A stretch of DNA of 64,000 bases from an uncultured bacterium (lineage in GTDB: Bacteria > Spirochaetota > Leptospiria > Leptospirales > Leptonemataceae), in the NCBI GenBank assembly GCA_937928085.1, contig CALFVU010000014.1, forward strand, positions 62,001 to 126,000. The letters are read 5' to 3'. Below the pieces are notes generated by a model. The model was not told the DNA's origin and did no database searches. It saw only the letters and a list, made by a program, of their open reading frames with translations. Position numbers and translations under genes: made by a program. Positions 1 to 9,726 of the stretch are shown here, one piece after another (positions within the stretch are counted from its first letter, which is position 1; each line of letters starts with the position of its first letter).

Positions 1-1
1 A

Positions 2-727
2 AGAGAAATCGGTGGAGATTTGTGCATAACAGGAAACCTTAGATTTAGAAATAAATCTCAAGAAATCGAACGATGGGTTTTCTTTTTTAATGGGGATGCA
101 ATGGGAAAATCTTCTCAGGGTGCAGGTGGTGTTTTAGTAATGGGAGCATTACTAAATGCAATTTTAGCAAGATCCGCTGCTAAAGATAGAATTTTAGAAA
201 TTGAACCCTTACAATGGTTACAAGCTATTTGTTTCGAAATTCAAAAAATTTTTCTTAAGTTCGATGGACATATGTTATTTTCAGGCGCTATGGGAATTTT
301 GTCAGAGAATACAGGGCAGATGTACTATGCAAATTTTGAACATCCAAAAACAATTTTACTAAGAAACCAAAAAGCAAGTTTTATAGAAGAAAGTCCAGAT
401 CTTATTAATTATAAGTTTGGTTTTCCTATAGCAAACAAATTAAAAATAATCTCTTTTTTCTTACAACCAAATGATATTTTAATCCTTGGTTCAGATGGAA
501 GAGAAGATATCATTCTAAACGATACCAACGAAATGAATAGAGATGAAAATTACATTTTACCTATTGTAGAAGAATCTAAAGGAGATTTAGAAAAAATTTA
601 TAATTTTATTTTACAAAAAGGAAGCTTAACAGATGACATTAGTCTTTTAAAAGTACATTTTATAAATAAAAAATTGCTATTTAAAGAAAAACACGAAAGT
701 CATAATGATATTAGTCTTCAAAAATAA
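2..727 (+). CDS. SpoIIE-type PP2C phosphatase, 3' part (5' truncated by window edge)
   Basis: This is the C-terminal catalytic part of a PPM/SpoIIE-type serine phosphatase, a family that usually dephosphorylates anti-sigma antagonists. The frame is open to the left edge, and the first codons read EIGGDL, where the GGD belongs to the family's first metal-binding block, so the real start lies outside the window. A GDAMGKSSQG block follows (the family's GDVSGHG position), then LILGSDGRED and a terminal DDISLL carrying the last metal-binding Asp. In related proteins the missing N-terminus holds membrane, GAF or 7TM sensory segments. The metal-binding aspartates are present, so it is probably active. 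A second such enzyme lies at 55331-57769. Confidence 0.85.
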   Translation, partial: REIGGDLCITGNLRFRNKSQEIERWVFFFNGDAMGKSSQGAGGVLVMGALLNAILARSAAKDRILEIEPLQWLQAICFEIQKIFLKFDGHMLFSGAMGILSENTGQMYYANFEHPKTILLRNQKASFIEESPDLINYKFGFPIANKLKIISFFLQPNDILILGSDGREDIILNDTNEMNRDENYILPIVEESKGDLEKIYNFILQKGSLTDDISLLKVHFINKKLLFKEKHESHNDISLQK

Positions 728-771
728 AGATTTGACTTTGATTCAAAACAAAATTGATTTATTCTAGCTTT

Positions 772-1296
772 ATGGATTTCAATAGCATTATTATAATTTC
801 TCAAATCATAACTGTATTTTTCGGATTTCTTGACGTGATTATCCATCTAAATACAAGAATTAATAATGTATATCTTTTCGTAAAAAAACAGTTCGAAAAT
901 CTTGAACAAAGATTTGAAACAATTCAACAAAGACTAGACAAAATCGAACAACGATTCGATCAAATCGAACAAAAATTAGACATCACCGAACAAAAATCTG
1001 ATAAAACCGAAGAAAAACTTGAAAGAATAGATCAAAAATTAGAAAAAGCAGACCAAAAACTCGAAAAAAATGATCAAAGGATAAGTGAAATAGAAAAATA
1101 TTTCGATATCAAAATTAAAGAACTAAGGCATGAAATCTTTCAATATATTTATGAATTAAAAGACGTAATAAAGAATTTAAGAATAGAAATCTATAAACAA
1201 CTGGTTGACATCAAAATTAAGATCCAAACATTGAACCAAGATATTAAAGATATTTTAAAAATACTAGCAAAAGAAGAATTGAAAAAAATAATATGA
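772..1296 (+). CDS. Membrane-anchored heptad-repeat coiled-coil protein
   Basis: I do not recognise a named family. The first 30 residues contain one hydrophobic segment, probably an N-terminal membrane anchor. Nine consecutive seven-residue units of the type QRFDQIE/QKLEKAD follow, a textbook parallel coiled coil, and then a less regular helical C-terminus rich in Lys, Ile and Glu. ATG at 772 is preferred over the TTG at 754; neither has a clear Shine-Dalgarno. The stop codon overlaps the start of the YihY-type gene in an ATGA arrangement, so the two are almost certainly co-translated and may work together at the membrane. A scaffold or tether role is only an inference from shape. Confidence 0.75.
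   Translation: MDFNSIIIISQIITVFFGFLDVIIHLNTRINNVYLFVKKQFENLEQRFETIQQRLDKIEQRFDQIEQKLDITEQKSDKTEEKLERIDQKLEKADQKLEKNDQRISEIEKYFDIKIKELRHEIFQYIYELKDVIKNLRIEIYKQLVDIKIKIQTLNQDIKDILKILAKEELKKII
907..1095 (+). repeat. Nine tandem 21-bp units encoding coiled-coil heptads
   Basis: Nine degenerate 21-base units lie in frame, each encoding one heptad that mostly begins Gln-Lys or Gln-Arg with a hydrophobic residue at the third position. The units differ mainly at synonymous or conservative positions. They look like an old tandem expansion now held by selection on the coiled coil. Confidence 0.75.
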
Positions 1297-3161
1297 ATTT
1301 ACTAATTAAATTTATAAATCTTATTTATACTGCTTTTCTTAACTTTACAAAAGATAAAATGATTACAAAATCAAATTCGATTGCATATTCGATTGTGATT
1401 GCAATTATTCCTTTATTGACTGTTTTAATTCGAATAGCAAATCTCAATCAAAGAGAATTAATTGAATATATAACTCGATTTTTTGCTATTTACGGAATCA
1501 CAGGTGTTCAACCTGTTTTAGATATTATTCAAGACATTTTAAGTAGAGCAAATACAATTAGTGGCATAGGATTTTTATTTTTAATTTATGCAATTTTAAA
1601 AATTTTTCAAGATTTAGAAGAAATTGCAAATCAAGTTTTTGAAGTAGAATCTCGAGGATTTTTAATTCGAACTTCTGTTTATACAAGTTGGATGATATTT
1701 TTACCCATTATTATTCTATTTATGATAGATTTTTCTAGGAAAGTTGAGGATTTCTTAAAACCACCCGATTACATTGAAATAAAAAAAAATAACAAAAACT
1801 TCTTTTTATTAAGAGAAGACATGTTGATTGAAATCTATAATTCTAACTTCGAAAAAGAAGCCTTGATTGATTTTCTTACGAAAGTAGATTTTTTATCTTT
1901 AAACAGAAAAATAATTATCAATCAAGAGCCTTTGGATTTTGATCTTACGGGAAATGCAGTAAAAACATTTTTAAAAAAACCTAAAAGAATTGAAGTTTCT
2001 AAAGATTTTATTGTGATTGTTTGCGAACCATCGTTTATAATTTTTAGTCTGGATAGTGGAATTAGCTGGGATTTTCGCTATTTTGTTTTTTCCAACAAAG
2101 GTAAGTCTTTTGAATTACCTACAATCGAAGATATTCATGTTGTAAATGACAATTTATTGGTTCTTTTAAGTTTTTCTAATCAAACTTATTTTTTTATATT
2201 AGATAAAGAATATTTAGATATAAAAAATCGGTATGTATTTGATAGTTTTTATAATAAAATTTATTTCTACGAAAATAAAATTTTTCTTTCTGGACAAGGC
2301 AGCCTTTTATATTCAGAAATCAGCCCAATTAGTTGGAATCTAATCAATATTTCTAACTTAAATACTACTTTTGAAAATTTTTATCTTTTAAAAGATTTTT
2401 CTATTTTTTTATCTGCAACAAAAAGAATTCTTATCTACGAAAATGGAATCATACAATTCCCTAGTATAAAAATTAATCAACTCGAAAATATAAATAATTT
2501 TAAAATTTTCTCGAATAAAAATGGATTTATTTATGGAAAAAAAGAACTACGTTATACAATCAATGGAGGAAAAGAGTGGTTTGTAGTAAAAACGTTTGAT
2601 TTAGAAGGAAGAGAACAAAAAATAAATTTTACTATCCAAGACTTAATCGAAAGCAATACAAAAGATCATTTTATACTTATAGGCAAGAATCAAAGTATTT
2701 ATGGTTTACAACTTTATTCTATTTCTATAGATCCAAAAATCGATTTACCTATTGTAAAACTTAAACTAACACTCAAACAAGAAATCTCTAAAGCCAGAAA
2801 TTTACTTCCTTCTATAGTTACTTTAATACTCAATTATTTGTATATAGTAATCATACTCTTTTTCTTTTATATGATTCTACCGAATAAAAAAATACCTATT
2901 TTAGCAGCTTTCACTGGTGGGGTGATTAGTTCACTTGGAATTGTGTTATTTATAGTTTTGTTTAAACTTATTTTGCCTTTTTTTTCAAGTTCCCGTTTTG
3001 TATATGGAATTTGGTTTACTGTACCAATCGGGATGATGATTTTATTAACTACTATTCAAATTTTTTTATATGGATTAGAAATTGTAAAATTAGTTAGTAA
3101 TCCAGATCTAATACAAAAAAATGTCATTACAAATTTAGTTTCTAAAATAAAAAATCAATAA
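1293..3161 (+). CDS. YihY/BrkB-family inner-membrane protein with a large beta-propeller-like insertion
   Basis: Residues 1-150 and about 500-600 match the two halves of the YihY (BrkB, once called RNase BN) membrane family: the N-part has KSNSIAYSIVIAIIPLLTVL, and the C-part has hydrophobic helices with PNKKIPILAAFTGG. Ordinary members are about 280-420 residues; this one has 622. The extra material, roughly residues 155-495, is beta-rich and contains two Asp-box-like motifs (SLDSGISW near 252 and TINGGKEW near 422), as in BNR/sialidase-type propellers. It would sit in a loop between membrane helices, probably facing the periplasm. The function of YihY proteins is not settled. The gene begins by ATGA overlap with the coiled-coil gene. 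Confidence 0.8.
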   Translation: MNLLIKFINLIYTAFLNFTKDKMITKSNSIAYSIVIAIIPLLTVLIRIANLNQRELIEYITRFFAIYGITGVQPVLDIIQDILSRANTISGIGFLFLIYAILKIFQDLEEIANQVFEVESRGFLIRTSVYTSWMIFLPIIILFMIDFSRKVEDFLKPPDYIEIKKNNKNFFLLREDMLIEIYNSNFEKEALIDFLTKVDFLSLNRKIIINQEPLDFDLTGNAVKTFLKKPKRIEVSKDFIVIVCEPSFIIFSLDSGISWDFRYFVFSNKGKSFELPTIEDIHVVNDNLLVLLSFSNQTYFFILDKEYLDIKNRYVFDSFYNKIYFYENKIFLSGQGSLLYSEISPISWNLINISNLNTTFENFYLLKDFSIFLSATKRILIYENGIIQFPSIKINQLENINNFKIFSNKNGFIYGKKELRYTINGGKEWFVVKTFDLEGREQKINFTIQDLIESNTKDHFILIGKNQSIYGLQLYSISIDPKIDLPIVKLKLTLKQEISKARNLLPSIVTLILNYLYIVIILFFFYMILPNKKIPILAAFTGGVISSLGIVLFIVLFKLILPFFSSSRFVYGIWFTVPIGMMILLTTIQIFLYGLEIVKLVSNPDLIQKNVITNLVSKIKNQ

Positions 3162-3170
3162 TAACATAAT

Positions 3171-3554
3171 TTACCTTCTTAAAAAGCGATATAAAGAAAG
3201 AAAATACAATATTAGAGTAATGATCAATACACTTATGTCTATATGGAAGGATTCAAAAGAAAATCCCAGTTTTTGTAAAATATATTCAATATATGAACCA
3301 GGTAGATAATATTCACCTTTTTGATATTTGATTTTCCAATGATAATCTGTTAAAAAACAATATCCAAATCCATAAAAGAAACCAAGTACAATCCAAGAAA
3401 AAAGTACTAAATTTAAAGTAAAAAAATGAACTGTAATCCATTTTTTATACATCCAACCTAATAAATTCCATAAAATCAAACTAACATGAAAAAAATGAAA
3501 TATAATATCTAAAATCTCTAAATAGACTTTAGATGAAACAATTTCATAAAACAT
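3171..3554 (-). CDS. DUF2784-like small membrane protein
   Basis: A protein of about 127 residues with three or four hydrophobic segments. The central GYCFLTDYHWKIKYQKGEYY and the following GSYIEYIL fit the DUF2784 pattern, in which a Cys-x-Leu-Thr turn is followed by a charged helix and a Tyr-containing loop. The function of this family is unknown. I prefer the ATG at 3554, which gives the length and N-terminus usual for the family; a TTG at 3590 would add 12 polar residues. It converges on the YihY gene with only 9 bp between stop codons and stands alone on its strand. Confidence 0.65.
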   Translation of the reverse strand: MFYEIVSSKVYLEILDIIFHFFHVSLILWNLLGWMYKKWITVHFFTLNLVLFSWIVLGFFYGFGYCFLTDYHWKIKYQKGEYYLPGSYIEYILQKLGFSFESFHIDISVLIITLILYFLSLYRFLRR

Positions 3555-3663
3555 AGTATTTAGATTTTCTTCGTTGGAATAAGCATTCAAGAATTTATTT
3601 TGTAGTTGCTTTAAGAACTTTTAAATAAAACTTGTTTGATAAATAAAATCAAGGTATTTTAGA

Positions 3664-6600
3664 ATGTATCAAAAATTATTAAAAAGTTTTACATATTTTT
3701 TTTCTATTTTTTGTTTATTTTATTATACTTTAATACCAACAGAAACAAAAGTAAAGGATTATTTAGGCAAAAGAATTGCTTCTATAAAAATCATTGGGCA
3801 TAAAAACGTCTCCGAATTTGATATTAGAAGTGTCTTACCTTTCAAAGAAGGTCAGATTCTAAAAGAAGAAAATCTAAATAGCGCTATTCAAAATCTTTAC
3901 AACACTGGCAATTTCGAAAACATTCAAATTTATGCAAAATTATTACAAAACAATCAATTGATAATTCATATTTTGGTTACAGAACTACCGAGAATTAAAG
4001 AAATCAAAATCTTAGGAGAAGAAGAATTATACGAAGCAGATTTAAAAATACTTCTTCCTTTTAAAGAAGGAGATGTTTTTAATGTACAAGATGTAAAAAA
4101 TGGAGTGGACATTTTAAAAAAAAAATATTTACAGGAGGGTTTCTTTTTAGTTGTCATCTGGGAAAATTATGAAGTTACTGAAGAAGGTGTTATAGTTAAA
4201 TATTTTATTGACGAGGGGAAAAACATACCCATTGCAAAAATTAACATTTATGGATTAAAAAACATAAATCCTAATGAAATCATAAATATTATGGAACAAA
4301 AAGAAGAGGGATTTTTCGAAGATGGAATTTTTCAAGAATCGAAATTCGAAGAAGATAAATTTAGAATCATAGCTTATGTAAAATCAAAAGGATACATTAA
4401 TGCTGAAATCGATCCAGAAGGAACTGGTTATGAAATACGATGGAGAAATCCAAAAAAAATAGAAGATGGTAGAGTCATAATTGTAAATTACAAAATCATA
4501 GAGGGTGAAATTCGATACTTTGGTGGATACTCTATTGAGCATGATCCAGATTACATCAATAAAGAGTTGAATCCACCAGAAAGAAAATATAAAGAAAAAA
4601 TTAGGCCTGTTTACGAAGCTGATTTTTTACTTTCTATGCTGGAATTTCAATTAGAAGATTCGGGAGAAATATTAGACGAAACTAAATTTTTTAGAGATAG
4701 GAACACTCTTCAACAAGCTTATGCAAGTCAAGGTTATGTATATGCACAAATTCAACCATATTTTACACAATTTGCCCTAAATCAAACAAATTTAGAAAAA
4801 TATAAAAAATGCAGAAATTTACAAAAAACTCAAAATGAAGAAGAAAAAAATTGTAAAAACATAGCAAAAAGTATAGATATAGAAAAATTAGAATCAATAT
4901 TAAAAAAAGATCCAAAAAAAGAAGGAATTATTTTAAGACATACTCACTTTGTAATTAGAGAAAATCATCGAGCTTATATAGAAAATATTATCATCAAGGG
5001 GATGAAAAAAACAGAAGAAAAAGTTATACGAAGAGAATTACTAATTAAAGAAGGACAGTTATTTAATTCCACACTAGTAGAAAAAAGTAGAGAAAGAATT
5101 TTTAATTTAGGATATTTTAAAGAAGTAAATTTAGAAATGAGGCCCGGTTCGGACGATAAAAAAATGAATCTTGTAATAAGTGTAGAAGAACAACCTACAG
5201 GTACAATTACAATGGGAGGTACCTATGGAACCCAGTCTGGATTTTCTGTTTTTACAGAGATTGGAGAAAATAACCTATTAGGAACAGGACAAAAAATTTC
5301 TGGAAAATTACAATATGGTCCTTTTGTTAGATCCATTAGTGTTTCTTGGACAGAACCCTGGTTTTATGAGGAATGTGCAGAGGTTTCGGGAAGATATTGG
5401 TTTTTAAAACAAAGAACCTTTGATGAATCTCCAGATCTAAAAACCTTAATTTATTTAGTCGAAGATTTTAAAAACGAGAATTTAGAATTAGCTACTTCTC
5501 TTGAATACATGATAAAAGAAGAATTAGAAACGAAGGATTTATCCAAAGTAAAAGAGCCCTCTATAGAAATTTTAGATAGAATCAAATGGAAAATTCGAAG
5601 AAAACTTTCTCGCTTTGTCTTAAAAGAAGAAAAATGTTATCGAAATATTCCTAAACCTTGGTCTTTATCCTTATATGGTGGTTATAATTCTCAGAAATTG
5701 GAAACGTCTGCTTTATTGATAAGCGATGACCCCAACGATTTAATAGAAAAAGCCACTTATGAGTATAATGCTTTTGGTTTAGGCATTGGAATTGGGCATT
5801 CTTTAGGATTACATTGGAGTCATTATCATAGATATTCTCCTTCGTGGTCTACAATATCTCGTCCCTCAGCTTTAGCAGATAATGTAATTATTCAAAGAGA
5901 AAATCTAGGTTGGCAATTCAAATCCAGTCTTACAAACGGAATCTCTTATACTTCGATTGATAACTACTTAAATCCAACTAGAGGTTCTATAATGGATTTC
6001 TCGATAGAAATAGTGGGACAGTTCTTAGGTGGAGATGATCATTTTAATCGATATAAAATTACTTTTTCCAACTATCAAAAATTAGGAGATTATACGTTTT
6101 GGGGTTTAATTCGAAATAATAAATTAACAAGATGGCCTATTACATTAGAAAGCAGGATCTCTTTAACTTTTACTCATGAAACTTCTCCATATAAAAAGAA
6201 ACAAAATAAAGAAACCAATCCCTATTTAGAAAGAAATGATAAATTATACTTAGGAGGTTATGAAACCATAAGGGGGTATGACTATAGCAACGATCGACAA
6301 TTTCCACAACCTTGGTTTCAGTTTGGTGGCTTAAATCATTTACTTTTAGGAAGTTTTGAATTACGATTTCCTATTGAACCTTCAACATTATTTTTTGTAT
6401 TCTTTTTAGATGCTGGTGGTGGTTATCTTAATTTAGGGGAGCTTACAAAAAAAGATAAAGATTATGTAGAAGCTTACGAAGAAAACACAAGAAAGATATT
6501 CGAAGGAAGAACTCTTTTAGAGATCTACATATCTGATAGATACGATTTAATTCGATTAACTCCTTATTTTTACAACTCAAGAGCAGATTGGAATAATCCA

Positions 6601-6804
6601 AATAAATATATCCTTTCAGAAAGAAACATAGCTTTAGACCGTCTTCTTTATTCTTTTGGTATTGGCTTAAGAGTACAAATACCAGTTTTACCTATTCGTC
6701 TTTTTTTAGCACAAAAACGCTATTATAAAAAAGGTCAAATTCTACCTATACCCGGCGACGAAAAATATAATTTTGTATTTGGTATAGGAGACTTTAGATT
6801 TTAA
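3664..6804 (+). CDS. bamA: Outer-membrane protein assembly factor BamA (Omp85)
   Basis: BamA inserts beta-barrel proteins into the outer membrane. The order is a hydrophobic export signal (about 1-25), then POTRA-type domains beginning IASIKIIGHKNVSEFDIR and recurring to about residue 510 (a late copy reads AYIENIIIKGMKKTEEKVIR), then the Omp85/D15 barrel to the C-terminus. The barrel holds the conserved GGYETIRGYD loop, the VRGF/Y motif placed inside the barrel lumen, and it ends in Phe as outer-membrane barrels do. At 1,046 residues it is longer than the roughly 800 of proteobacteria, with extra charged stretches near 375-430 and 590-660, but close to the spirochaetal size. It leads straight into msbA (1 nt gap). 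Confidence 0.95.
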   Translation: MYQKLLKSFTYFFSIFCLFYYTLIPTETKVKDYLGKRIASIKIIGHKNVSEFDIRSVLPFKEGQILKEENLNSAIQNLYNTGNFENIQIYAKLLQNNQLIIHILVTELPRIKEIKILGEEELYEADLKILLPFKEGDVFNVQDVKNGVDILKKKYLQEGFFLVVIWENYEVTEEGVIVKYFIDEGKNIPIAKINIYGLKNINPNEIINIMEQKEEGFFEDGIFQESKFEEDKFRIIAYVKSKGYINAEIDPEGTGYEIRWRNPKKIEDGRVIIVNYKIIEGEIRYFGGYSIEHDPDYINKELNPPERKYKEKIRPVYEADFLLSMLEFQLEDSGEILDETKFFRDRNTLQQAYASQGYVYAQIQPYFTQFALNQTNLEKYKKCRNLQKTQNEEEKNCKNIAKSIDIEKLESILKKDPKKEGIILRHTHFVIRENHRAYIENIIIKGMKKTEEKVIRRELLIKEGQLFNSTLVEKSRERIFNLGYFKEVNLEMRPGSDDKKMNLVISVEEQPTGTITMGGTYGTQSGFSVFTEIGENNLLGTGQKISGKLQYGPFVRSISVSWTEPWFYEECAEVSGRYWFLKQRTFDESPDLKTLIYLVEDFKNENLELATSLEYMIKEELETKDLSKVKEPSIEILDRIKWKIRRKLSRFVLKEEKCYRNIPKPWSLSLYGGYNSQKLETSALLISDDPNDLIEKATYEYNAFGLGIGIGHSLGLHWSHYHRYSPSWSTISRPSALADNVIIQRENLGWQFKSSLTNGISYTSIDNYLNPTRGSIMDFSIEIVGQFLGGDDHFNRYKITFSNYQKLGDYTFWGLIRNNKLTRWPITLESRISLTFTHETSPYKKKQNKETNPYLERNDKLYLGGYETIRGYDYSNDRQFPQPWFQFGGLNHLLLGSFELRFPIEPSTLFFVFFLDAGGGYLNLGELTKKDKDYVEAYEENTRKIFEGRTLLEIYISDRYDLIRLTPYFYNSRADWNNPNKYILSERNIALDRLLYSFGIGLRVQIPVLPIRLFLAQKRYYKKGQILPIPGDEKYNFVFGIGDFRF

Positions 6805-6805
6805 A

Positions 6806-8689
6806 ATGAATTCAAAAAAACCTTATATTTTTCATTTGTTGAAATACTTTCTAAAATATAAATACAGACTAATTTTGGGAACGTTTTTTGCTCTTATTGC
6901 ATCTTTATCTAATCTTATCTCTTTATCTTCATTCGTTCCTATTTTTAATGCTCTTGGTTCAGAAAAAAAAATTAAAGTATTGGAAATAGGAACAGAGGAA
7001 AATAAAATTTATAAAAAAGCTAAAGAAAATACAAATCTTGAATTCTACGAAAAACTTTATTTTCATTGGGTGAATATAAAAATTAAAATCAATGAATATT
7101 TTGAGCCTTATGATAACAAAGAAATCGTATATCGAATTATATTATTTATCATTCCCATCTATCTTATAAAAATTCTATCCATTACCTTATCTATTTTCTT
7201 TCTTGGTACGATGAGTTTTTATGCTACAAAAGATATCAGAGAAGACCTTTATAATCAGTTAAATCAGTTTGATATTTCTTTCTTCGAAAAAGAAAGAACA
7301 GGCTTTTTAGTATCAAGAATTATAAACGATGTGCACTTGATCTCTAAAACACTTTCTGTAGAAATACAAGAAGGAATTGTAAATATTTTTTATATTGTTA
7401 CTCATTTATTTGTTTTATTCATGATTTCGTGGAAAATGCTTTTTTTTATTCTCTTTGGTGTACCTATTCTTATGACTCCAGTAAATCGTTTCGCTTTAAA
7501 AGTAAAAAAAGCTGCAAGGAATCAACAAGAAAGATTAGCAGATTTATTATCTCATTTACAAGAAGTGATTTCTGGCGTTCGCGTTATAAGAGCATTCGCT
7601 ATGGAAACTTTCGAAGAAACAAGATTTAATCTAATCAACGAAAAACTATATAAAGATACTTTTAAAGGTCATTTTTATCATCAAGTAGGACCTGCCATTT
7701 CCGAAATTGTGATTACACTTATTTTTATTGTTTTTTTAATTTGGGGAGGATACGAAATTACAAAAGGAGAAATTACAAAAGGTCATTTCTTTGCTTTTTT
7801 CTTTATTCTTTTATTTATTATGAGGCCTATTATCCAAGTATCAGTAATCATAAATGTCTTGTCTATTGTGGGATTAGCAGCTGAAAGAATCTCAGAAATT
7901 TTACATAAACCGGAGAAGAAAAAATTAAACGAAGGAAAAATAATTTTTAAAACTCTAAATGATTCTATCCATTTTAAAAATGTTTACTTTAGCTACAAAG
8001 AATCCAAAAAAGATTATGTTTTAAATAATATTGACATAAAAATCAAAAAAAATCAAATGATAGCTTTAGTTGGAGAATCTGGCAGTGGTAAATCTACTCT
8101 GATAGACTTACTTTTAGGTTTTTATAAACCTACTAAAGGAAAAATCATAATTGATTCGATTAATTTAGATGACTATCAAATCGATTCAATTCGAAAAAAA
8201 ATAGGGGTTGTTCCACAAAATGTTTTTCTATTTAATGCAACGATCCGAGAAAATATTACACTTTTTGATTCCTCTATTCCTGAAGAAAAAATCATAGAAG
8301 TTTGTAAACTTTCTTATGCTTATGATTTCATAAAATTACTTCCTAATGGATTCGATACAGAAATTGGGGAAAGAGGAATTATGTTATCAGGTGGTCAAAA
8401 ACAAAGAATAGCTATTGCAAGAGCATTAATTCACGATCCAGATATTTTGATTTTTGATGAAGCAACCAGCGCATTAGACAATGAAAGTGAAAAAATTTTA
8501 GAAAAAGCAATTCAATCAGTAATAAAAAATAAAACTGTAATTATGATAGCCCATAGACTTAGAACTATTTATAAAGCCGAAATGATTTATGTGATTCAAA
8601 ACGGAAAAATTGTAGAGAAAGGTACTCATCAAGAATTACTTGCCAGAGGAAAAGTTTATAAAAAATTATATGAATTACAATTCTCCTAA
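6806..8689 (+). CDS. msbA: MsbA-like ABC exporter (lipid A flippase type), TM plus ATPase
   Basis: A half-size ABC exporter with six predicted helices in residues 1-365 and an ATPase domain after about 390. The nucleotide-binding signature is complete: Walker A GESGSGKST at 423-431, LSGGQ at 527-531, Walker B ending in Asp551-Glu552, and a switch His in MIAHRLRT. The family flips lipid A core or other lipids across the inner membrane. Placement between bamA and lpxK supports the lipid A role, although a general lipid or drug exporter cannot be excluded from sequence alone. An extra charged segment at about 50-90 interrupts the first helices. Confidence 0.88.
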   Translation: MNSKKPYIFHLLKYFLKYKYRLILGTFFALIASLSNLISLSSFVPIFNALGSEKKIKVLEIGTEENKIYKKAKENTNLEFYEKLYFHWVNIKIKINEYFEPYDNKEIVYRIILFIIPIYLIKILSITLSIFFLGTMSFYATKDIREDLYNQLNQFDISFFEKERTGFLVSRIINDVHLISKTLSVEIQEGIVNIFYIVTHLFVLFMISWKMLFFILFGVPILMTPVNRFALKVKKAARNQQERLADLLSHLQEVISGVRVIRAFAMETFEETRFNLINEKLYKDTFKGHFYHQVGPAISEIVITLIFIVFLIWGGYEITKGEITKGHFFAFFFILLFIMRPIIQVSVIINVLSIVGLAAERISEILHKPEKKKLNEGKIIFKTLNDSIHFKNVYFSYKESKKDYVLNNIDIKIKKNQMIALVGESGSGKSTLIDLLLGFYKPTKGKIIIDSINLDDYQIDSIRKKIGVVPQNVFLFNATIRENITLFDSSIPEEKIIEVCKLSYAYDFIKLLPNGFDTEIGERGIMLSGGQKQRIAIARALIHDPDILIFDEATSALDNESEKILEKAIQSVIKNKTVIMIAHRLRTIYKAEMIYVIQNGKIVEKGTHQELLARGKVYKKLYELQFS

Positions 8690-9683
8690 TCAATTGTCTT
8701 TTTTAGAAAAAATTTATTTCAATATACACCAAATCGTTTATAATTATCGCTTATCAAAACAATTTATTTTTGATGATAAAATCATTCTATCGATAGGTAA
8801 TTTATCTACGGGGGGAACAGGCAAAACTCCGTTATGTATTTTTTTGGGAGAATATTTTCTTAAAAAAAAACATAATGTTTTAATTTGCTTAAGAGGATAC
8901 AAAGGAAATTTTAAAGATTATTTATTAGTCAGCGAAAATGGTAAAATTCTAACTACTCCTTACCTTTCCGGAGACGAAGCATATTTGATTGCTTATAAAC
9001 TAATTAAAAAAAATTATAAAAATTTTAAAGTAGTATGTGGAAAGAATAGAAAAGAATTGATTACACGTTTTGGAAATGACTGTGATATTATATTGTTAGA
9101 CGATGGTTTTCAGAATCCTTCTGTTTTTAAAAACATAGAAATAACTCTAATCGATACAAATGATGATCCTTTACAAATTAAGCTTTTACCTTTAGGGACA
9201 TACAGAGAACCTATTAGTGCTTTAGAAAGAAGTGATATCATTTTATTGACAAGAGCTAAAGAAAATCCCGAAAATTTACAAAAATGGAAATCGATTTTAG
9301 ATGCATTAGACTATAAATATTTTTTTTCAAATCATAGATTTATCCAATTCGAACCAGAACTTCATAAAAAAGAAATCATTGCAATATGTGGCATTGGAAA
9401 TCCACATTCTTTTTTTCGTATTTTAGAAGAAAAAAAGTTTCAGATTGTTAAAAAATTTATTTATAAAGATCATTATTCTTATACAAATTTAGACATTCAA
9501 AAATGGATACAATATCAATTGCCCATCGTCCTAACAGAAAAAGATTGGGTTCGAATTTTATATAATTCTATTTTTTTACAAAATAGACATTTGTTTTATA
9601 GATTAGAAATTGAATTAGAAATTACTAATCAAAAACGATTTTTTAGTCTAATTCAAAGAAAAATTCGTGATTTTAGAAAATAA
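8670..9683 (+). CDS. lpxK: Tetraacyldisaccharide 4'-kinase (LpxK)
   Basis: LpxK phosphorylates the 4' position of the lipid A disaccharide precursor at the inner face of the membrane. The family's Walker A variant, GNLSTGGTGKTPL, lies at residues 43-55, followed by LICLRGYKG, DVIILLDDGFQ-type Walker B residues (ILLDDGFQN), and LLPLGTYREP, all typical of LpxK. Length, about 337 residues, is normal. ATG at 8670 overlaps the end of msbA by 20 nt; a TTG at 8640 would overlap by 50 nt and is less likely. The order bamA-msbA-lpxK groups outer-membrane assembly and lipid A functions in one probable operon. Confidence 0.93.
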   Translation: MNYNSPNQLSFLEKIYFNIHQIVYNYRLSKQFIFDDKIILSIGNLSTGGTGKTPLCIFLGEYFLKKKHNVLICLRGYKGNFKDYLLVSENGKILTTPYLSGDEAYLIAYKLIKKNYKNFKVVCGKNRKELITRFGNDCDIILLDDGFQNPSVFKNIEITLIDTNDDPLQIKLLPLGTYREPISALERSDIILLTRAKENPENLQKWKSILDALDYKYFFSNHRFIQFEPELHKKEIIAICGIGNPHSFFRILEEKKFQIVKKFIYKDHYSYTNLDIQKWIQYQLPIVLTEKDWVRILYNSIFLQNRHLFYRLEIELEITNQKRFFSLIQRKIRDFRK

Positions 9684-9726
9684 TAGTTTTAGCAAAATCA
9701 AAAATCGAAACTTAAAAATAAAGAAA

